Positions 44,265 to 48,120 of a stretch of DNA of 48,120 nt are shown in pieces (the first letter of the stretch is position 1; every line of letters starts with the position of its first letter). The DNA comes from an uncultured Oscillospiraceae bacterium (lineage in GTDB: Bacteria; Bacillota; Clostridia; Oscillospirales; Oscillospiraceae): assembly GCA_944386985.1 (NCBI GenBank), contig CALXDD010000018.1, positions 1-48,120 on the forward strand, given 5' to 3'. The position numbers and the translations under genes are program-made. The notes under the pieces are model-generated. The model searched no databases. It was not told where the DNA came from and saw only the letters and a program-made list of their open reading frames with translations.

Positions 44265-44612
44265 ATGGATAAATGGATAATTTCTCTGTCGTGGGCAAAC
44301 CTGGAGTCTATGGCAGAATCGATTGACGTGCAGCTGTGCTCCTGGAACGTCCCGACAGTCCTCCGTTTGCGGGTTCAGGTAATTCTGGAGGAGCTTTTCG
44401 CCGCATTGATAGAGGTGCGGCAGGGAGGGCAGGAGTGGCTGCGCTGCTCATGGCCGGCCCCCTGCACGCTCTTTCTGCAGTATCGGCTGGCTCCGGGAGG
44501 GCAGCCCCCCCGCCTGGAAGGTCTTTCGGCCCTGGCCAGGGAGCGCTGTACATATGGGCTGAAGGTGGAGTTGGGAGAGAACTGCTGCACCGTGCAGATC
44601 GGGCAGCGGTAG
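44265..44612 (+). CDS. Degenerate RsbW/anti-sigma-kinase-like protein
   Basis: A 115-aa protein, start at ATG 44265 (GGGGG upstream). It aligns by eye with the RsbW-like kinase at 47080-47490. LRLRVQVILEELFAALIEV matches the N-box helix FQLDIAVEEIFVNIAN, and LRCSWP...RLAPGGQPPRL matches VRCCVG...FLDNGKPFNPL. Two ATP-site features are lost: the N-box Asn is Ala, and the DNG of the G1 box is APG. So it may keep the fold but probably does not bind ATP or phosphorylate. It ends 3 bp from the convergent STAS gene, its natural partner. The relation is my inference from pattern; an unrelated small protein is possible. Confidence 0.55.
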   Translation: MDKWIISLSWANLESMAESIDVQLCSWNVPTVLRLRVQVILEELFAALIEVRQGGQEWLRCSWPAPCTLFLQYRLAPGGQPPRLEGLSALARERCTYGLKVELGENCCTVQIGQR

Positions 44613-44615
44613 CAA

Positions 44616-44918
44616 TCAGACGATATTCAGGATTCCACCAAAGCCGGTCATCTCGAATACCTCCATCACCTGCTGGTTCACATTGGTCAACGCCAGTGTT
44701 CCGCCGGTGCGGTTCACCTGCTTTTGCAGCATCAAAAGCGCCCGCAGGCCAGCGGAGCTGATGTAGGCCAGCTGGGCAAAATTCAGGGTGATTTTGGCGT
44801 ATTCCTTGGCTACCTTCAAAAAGGCCTCCTGGACGGCGGGAGCAGAAGTCGTATCCAGCCGTCCCTCCAAACGCAATTCCGCTCCATCAGGGGGACATTT
44901 TACCAACTTGATTGTCAT
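44616..44918 (-). CDS. STAS-domain anti-sigma-factor antagonist
   Basis: A 100-aa STAS protein of the SpoIIAA/RsbV type. The switch loop reads YISSAGLRALL; S55 is the likely phosphorylated serine (the usual Asp before it is Ser here). In partner switching the unphosphorylated form binds the kinase (RsbW) and frees its target; the kinase phosphorylates it and a PP2C phosphatase reverses this. Both possible partners are encoded downstream (47080-47490 and 45696-47087). ATG 44918 is chosen over the in-frame GTG at 44927 because GAGGT lies 7 nt before it. It is on the opposite strand to the other members. Confidence 0.92.
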   Translation of the reverse strand: MTIKLVKCPPDGAELRLEGRLDTTSAPAVQEAFLKVAKEYAKITLNFAQLAYISSAGLRALLMLQKQVNRTGGTLALTNVNQQVMEVFEMTGFGGILNIV

Positions 44919-44949
44919 CGGGCACACCTCTTCATTTTAGGTTGAGACC

Positions 44950-44988
44950 AGCATATCAGATCTGATTTTTTCCTGCAATCTCTTTTGC
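44950..44988 (-). promoter_or_regulatory. Candidate STAS promoter with palindrome
   Basis: TATGCT (44950-44955) on the minus strand lies 33 nt after a GCAAAAGAGA box (44988-44979). The 12-bp palindrome ATCAGATCTGAT (44955-44966) sits next to the -10. This promoter is back-to-back with that of the pilin-like gene. Confidence 0.35.
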
Positions 44989-44996
44989 CTCCAACT

Positions 44997-45058
44997 GCAA
45001 AAACAGCACCTTTTTATCAAATTTGGAAATTGTCCCGGAGGACTTTTCCTTATAAGAT
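44997..45058 (+). promoter_or_regulatory. Pilin-gene promoter with LytTR-like direct repeats
   Basis: GCAAAAACAG (44997; extends to GCAAAAACAGCA) and the weaker TCAAATTTGG (45017) start 20 nt apart. TAAGAT (45053-45058) begins 36 nt after the second box, the same distance and the same -10 sequence as in the VirD4 promoter. Confidence 0.6.
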
Positions 45059-45120
45059 AAGAGTGAAGATACATCAGGCGAGATCAATCTGTGCTTGTGT
45101 TGTTTGAAGGAGGTAATGTT

Positions 45121-45405
45121 ATGTTTTCAACTGTGGTCGCTCCCATTGTAAGCTTGCTCAATAGCCTGATGGCTCCGCTGCTGGCCATTGTGGGAGCGCT
45201 GGGGGCCCTGTACTGCGTGGTATTGGGCGTCAAATATGCCAAGGCCGAGGAGCCTCAGGAACGGGAGAAGGCAAAAAATTCCCTGAAAAACGCTATCATC
45301 GGGTTTGTGTTGATTTTTGTTTTGATCCTGGCGCTGAACCTGCTTATGCCCATCATGATCAACTGGGTCAATGAGTCTTCAAATCAGACCCTTATCACCA
45401 CCTGA
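45121..45405 (+). CDS. VirB2/TrbC-like two-helix pilin candidate
   Basis: A 94-aa protein with two hydrophobic helices (about 5-37 and 58-82) and a short charged loop between them (KYAKAEEPQEREKAKN). This hairpin, the size and the second-helix end (LNLLMPIMINWVN) match pilin-like or VirB2/TrbC-type subunits of Gram-positive conjugation systems. It has a very strong ribosome site (AAGGAGG, 7 nt before ATG) and its own promoter, as expected for an abundant structural protein. It lies apart from the VirD4-VirB4 operon but shares the promoter pattern. An N-terminal signal peptide is not clear. Confidence 0.75.
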   Translation: MFSTVVAPIVSLLNSLMAPLLAIVGALGALYCVVLGVKYAKAEEPQEREKAKNSLKNAIIGFVLIFVLILALNLLMPIMINWVNESSNQTLITT

Positions 45406-45695
45406 GTTGGACAAAGGAGCCCAGCGGACGTCAAAAAACATCAGCCTGGTGCAAAACAGGCCGGTAACAGGAGATGAGAGGCTGACCCTTTCGGGGGCCG
45501 GCCTCTCCTGCCATTTGAATTCCGGTGCCAACGAGAGAGTCTGAACGAACATGGCAAAAGAGATGGATGGCACCGAAGCCCCCCTGATTTGGCGGGTAAT
45601 TTTAATGCCACAACCAACCATTCCATTCAAGCAAGGGATCCACAAAATATTTAAAATCAATGAGGCCCGCCGCACGGGGCCGGGGGGTGATTTAT
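45406..45695. other. Intergenic region, imperfect hairpin only
   Basis: No gene is seen. An imperfect inverted repeat (GAGAGGC near 45477 and GCCTCTC near 45502) could form a hairpin and may be the pilin terminator or an attenuator, but it has no T run. A possible weak promoter (TATTTA near 45648) precedes the phosphatase gene. Confidence 0.35.
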
Positions 45696-47087
45696 ATGGA
45701 GAAGGAACGCATAAACTCAATCTTTCTGGAAAATGAGCGGGAAGCAAATCGGTATTCCTGCCGCTGTCTGCAGGTTATGGCGCTCATTGCCGCGTTGGCC
45801 TGGCTGCTGAATCTGCTGAATATCTTTATCGTGCCGCCGCTTGTCATGAATATAGGGATGCCGGCGTGTATTTTCTTCTTTCTGCTGCCCACCATGCTCC
45901 GATCCAAAATGGCCATGCTGGGCGAATGGTTCCAATATCTCATTATGGGCTGCTGCATTCTGGGTATTACCGTGCTGTCCATCGCTATCCCCAAGCATAC
46001 TGTGCTGGCCTGGATCGCCCCGGTGCTCCTCAGCTGTCACTATTACTCCCGGAGACTGACTGCCAGCGCCTTAGCCGCCTCGGTGATCTGTTTGAATGCC
46101 GCGGGCATTGCCAGCCTGTATGTAGGGGAAGGAGATCCCAATCTGATGGATGCCTTTCACGCAGAGGATGCGGTCATTACTCCGGAGGTTTTTAAGGAAG
46201 CGGTGCTGTTCTTCCTTCTGCCCCGTTCCGCGATCCTGGTTGGTATGGCCTTTGTGTGTATGACCGTGGCCAAGCGTACCCGCAGCCTGCTGGAACGGCA
46301 GGCCGCGGATTCCTCCGCCCGGCAGCGCATTGAGACCGAGCTGAATGTGGCCACCCAGATCCAGGCGGATATGCTGCCCCGGATCTTCCCCGCTTTTCCG
46401 GAACACAGAGAATTTGACGTCTATGCCAGTATGACCCCCGCCAAGGAGGTTGGCGGCGATTTCTATGACTTTTTCCTGGTGGACAACGACCACCTGGCCA
46501 TAGTTATTGCCGATGTATCCGGAAAAGGTGTGCCGGCAGCGCTGTTTATGGTGATTGCAAAAACCCTAATTAAAAACCATGCCCAGAACAGGGAGAGTCC
46601 GGGGGAGGTGTTCCGCCAGACCAACGAACAGCTGTGCGAAGGCAACGACGCGGGGCTGTTTGTCACTGCCTGGATGGGCGTGCTGGAGATCAGCACCGGC
46701 AAGTTTACTTATGTGAATGCCGGCCATAACCCACCTCTGCTCCGGCATATTGGCGGTAACTATGAGTGGCTCAGGTCCAAGCCCGACTTTGTGCTGGCAG
46801 GCATGGAGGAAATGTGCTATCGGGAGAATATGTTGACGTTGGCGCCGGGGGACACGCTCTACCTCTACACCGACGGCGTTACTGAGGCCACCAACAGGGA
46901 ACAGAGACTCTTTGGCGAAGATCGTCTTCAAAGTGCGCTGAATGAGCAGCCCGATCTGCCCGTTTATGAGCTGCTGCCTAAGATCAAAGGCTGTATCGAC
47001 AGCTTTGTGGGCGAGGCTGAGCAGTTTGATGACATCACGATGCTGGGACTGAAATATCGAGGCGGGAGTGTTGAAATCAATGGTTGA
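45696..47087 (+). CDS. Membrane-bound SpoIIE/RsbU-type PP2C phosphatase
   Basis: A 463-aa protein. The N-terminal 190 residues form about six membrane helices. A short helical linker follows (LLERQAADSSARQRIETEL), then a PP2C phosphatase domain of the SpoIIE/RsbU class (about 225-455). Metal-binding and signature segments are present: VGGDFYDFF, IADVSGKGVPAALFM, YTDGVTEATN, and FDDITMLGLKY. It should dephosphorylate a STAS protein, most likely the one at 44616-44918, in response to a membrane-sensed signal. The next gene, the antagonist kinase, overlaps its end by 8 bp. ATG 45696 follows GGGGGGTGA. Confidence 0.93.
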   Translation: MEKERINSIFLENEREANRYSCRCLQVMALIAALAWLLNLLNIFIVPPLVMNIGMPACIFFFLLPTMLRSKMAMLGEWFQYLIMGCCILGITVLSIAIPKHTVLAWIAPVLLSCHYYSRRLTASALAASVICLNAAGIASLYVGEGDPNLMDAFHAEDAVITPEVFKEAVLFFLLPRSAILVGMAFVCMTVAKRTRSLLERQAADSSARQRIETELNVATQIQADMLPRIFPAFPEHREFDVYASMTPAKEVGGDFYDFFLVDNDHLAIVIADVSGKGVPAALFMVIAKTLIKNHAQNRESPGEVFRQTNEQLCEGNDAGLFVTAWMGVLEISTGKFTYVNAGHNPPLLRHIGGNYEWLRSKPDFVLAGMEEMCYRENMLTLAPGDTLYLYTDGVTEATNREQRLFGEDRLQSALNEQPDLPVYELLPKIKGCIDSFVGEAEQFDDITMLGLKYRGGSVEING

Positions 47088-47490
47088 ACGAATTTTTCCG
47101 GCTACGCTGGATCAGATGGAGAACGTCCAAGCCTTCATCGGCGAGCAGCTGGAGCACTGCGGCTGCTCCATGAAGGCCCGCTTTCAGCTGGATATAGCCG
47201 TGGAGGAGATCTTTGTTAATATCGCCAATTACGCCTACCTCCCTGAACAGGAGGGAAAGGCCACGGTACGGTGCTGCGTGGGCGGCTCTCCTCTCCGGGT
47301 GACGATTCAATTTTTGGATAACGGCAAGCCCTTTAATCCTCTGTCCAAGGAGGACGCTGACACCACTCTGTCTGCCGAGGAGCGGGAGATCGGAGGATTG
47401 GGAATCCTGATGGTCAAAAAAAGTATGGACGAGGTGGAGTATGTCTATGAAGACGGAAAAAATATTCTCACCATTAAAAAAAGCATCTGA
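47080..47490 (+). CDS. RsbW-like serine kinase / anti-sigma factor (HATPase)
   Basis: A 136-aa GHKL ATPase of the RsbW/SpoIIAB type. The N-box helix is intact (DIAVEEIFVNIANYAYLP, with the Mg-binding Asn), as are the G1-like FLDNGKPFNP and the G2 GGLGILMVKKSMD. It should phosphorylate the STAS protein and, when free, hold an unknown target; no sigma factor is encoded in the window. ATG 47080 is preferred over the TTG at 47068, as GGGAG lies at a better distance. It is translationally coupled to the phosphatase. Confidence 0.92.
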   Translation: MVERIFPATLDQMENVQAFIGEQLEHCGCSMKARFQLDIAVEEIFVNIANYAYLPEQEGKATVRCCVGGSPLRVTIQFLDNGKPFNPLSKEDADTTLSAEEREIGGLGILMVKKSMDEVEYVYEDGKNILTIKKSI

Positions 47491-47540
47491 ACCATCCGGA
47501 GTAAAGAAGAAGTGAACAGGTCCGGTAAAAACGGGCAGTG

Positions 47541-47896
47541 ACAATACCCCCTGATGTAGAAACTATACTACATCAGGGGGTATTGTTATGGGAAAACGAA
47601 ATTACAACATGTGCAAATGATATTACCGGAAATCAGGGCCATGCTGGCAAAGGGGAAAACGCAGCGAGAGATAGACGAGTTCTATGGATTTCAGGATAAG
47701 TATGTGGCAAAAAGGCCGCCTGAGTGAGAGTGCAGAAAAGGACAAAATCTGAAGGCCGGAATTGTCCCACGGGCCAAGGGCAGGCCGAGGAAACATACCG
47801 CTCCCAGAGATATCTTGGCAGAGCAGGACTGCAAGATCCAGCGGTTGCAGATGGATAATAAGCTGCTGCGGAATTTTCTGCAATTCACATGGAGGG
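47541..47896 (+). mobile_element. IS3-family element remnant (OrfA, frameshifted)
   Basis: A perfect 19-bp inverted repeat (47541-47559 with 47568-47586; core CCCCCTGATGTAG/CTACATCAGGGGG) precedes ATG 47588. OrfA of an IS3-type transposase then follows in pieces: MGKRNY, frameshift, HVQMILPEIRAMLAKGKTQ, stop near 47725, another shift, LKAGIVPRAKGRPRK, and LLRNFLQF. The sequence then passes into integrase-like coding DNA at about 47890. OrfB is absent. The hairpin and the OrfA start match the remnant at 13729-14097. The hairpin also could end the phosphatase/kinase transcript. Confidence 0.85.
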
Positions 47897-48120
47897 AAGA
47901 TACACTACCGGTCATAACCCGGAAACCGGCAAACCCATTTGCAAGAATGTGTTGGGTAGAACCCAATCCGAAGGGAAGGAGAAACCGACTACGCTGGACC
48001 TGCAGCAACTGTACAAAATCCTACTGGCTAAAGGCGGGTGGAGCGTCTGGAGTCCAAAGGACAGCCCAAGGGACTGAGCCCCAAAGCCGTCCGCAATATC
48101 CACCAAATTCTTTCTTCTGC
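47889..48120 (+). pseudogene. Tyrosine recombinase (integrase), decayed N-terminal part
   Basis: Begins MEGRYTTGHNPETGKPICKN, the AP2-like arm-binding N-terminus of Tn916/phage-type integrases (WEGRYxxGxDPxTGK). The usual linker of about 60 residues is missing, and the frame goes straight into TTLDLQQLYKILLAKG. After a frameshift near 48040 the core-binding domain follows (VERLESKGQPKGLSPKAVRN). The gene runs off the right edge. It is broken by the internal deletion and frameshift. Confidence 0.8.

Noticed and set aside
45431-45460. A further pair of A-rich boxes 20 nt apart (TCAAAAAACA, GCAAAACAGG) after the pilin gene
   Set aside because: No -10-like sequence lies 35-36 nt after the second box (around 45487), so it is not counted as a fifth LytTR-type promoter.

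Overview
The window looks like part of a chromosome from an anaerobic, GC-rich Gram-positive bacterium, most like gut Clostridia of the Oscillospirales (Flavonifractor or Intestinimonas-type). This placement is inferred from gene content, strong AGGAGG ribosome binding sites, lipoprotein and ROK/ABC gene types, MttB-family methyltransferases and a Firmicutes-style conjugation gene set. No marker gene in the window proves it.

Region 1 (1-8130) is a complete type I-C CRISPR-Cas locus on the minus strand. The order is cas3-cas5c-cas8c-cas7-cas4-cas1-cas2, then an AT-rich leader, then the leader-proximal end of an array whose four 33-bp repeats run off the left edge. Genes overlap by 4-8 bp and a strong sigma-A-type promoter lies about 215 bp upstream of cas3. 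Region 2 (8219-8640) is a gene graveyard with remnants of an ABC ATPase, an ABC permease and a transketolase.

Region 3 (8893-14100) holds a bacteriohemerythrin, a TetR regulator, an MttB-superfamily methyltransferase, and a chimeric transporter whose N-terminal half is MFS and whose C-terminal part is BCCT. A decayed tyrosine integrase and an IS3-family remnant follow. Region 4 (14149-22024) is a minus-strand operon: ROK repressor, then sugar-type ABC binding protein, PfkB kinase, two permeases, SIS-domain enzyme and a second, divergent MttB-like protein. A sigma-A promoter with an overlapping 25-bp palindrome sits in front. Together these suggest uptake, phosphorylation and cleavage of an amino-sugar-like or glycated, perhaps methylated, compound. 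Region 5 (22279-22837) is another graveyard (class II aldolase and RbsC fragments).

Region 6 (23000-47490) is the most unusual part: a type IV secretion-like module. A minus-strand operon encodes VirD4-like coupling ATPase, Ig-like membrane protein, VirB6-like protein and a PrgI-VirB4 fusion with a repetitive EDWFAP tail. Opposite it lie a 1770-aa secreted protein, a LytTR response regulator, two tandem 770-783-aa paralogues of unknown function, a two-helix pilin-like protein and a partner-switching set (STAS, SpoIIE-type phosphatase, RsbW-like kinase and a degenerate RsbW-like protein). Four promoters in this region share one architecture: A-rich direct repeats 20 nt apart, with the proximal repeat 35-36 nt before the -10. 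This suggests that the LytTR regulator controls the whole module. No relaxase is seen in the window, so the module could be part of an integrative conjugative element or a protein-secreting T4SS.

Region 7 (47541-48120) repeats the left boundary theme: a second IS3-family remnant with the same hairpin, and the decayed N-terminal part of a tyrosine integrase running off the right edge.
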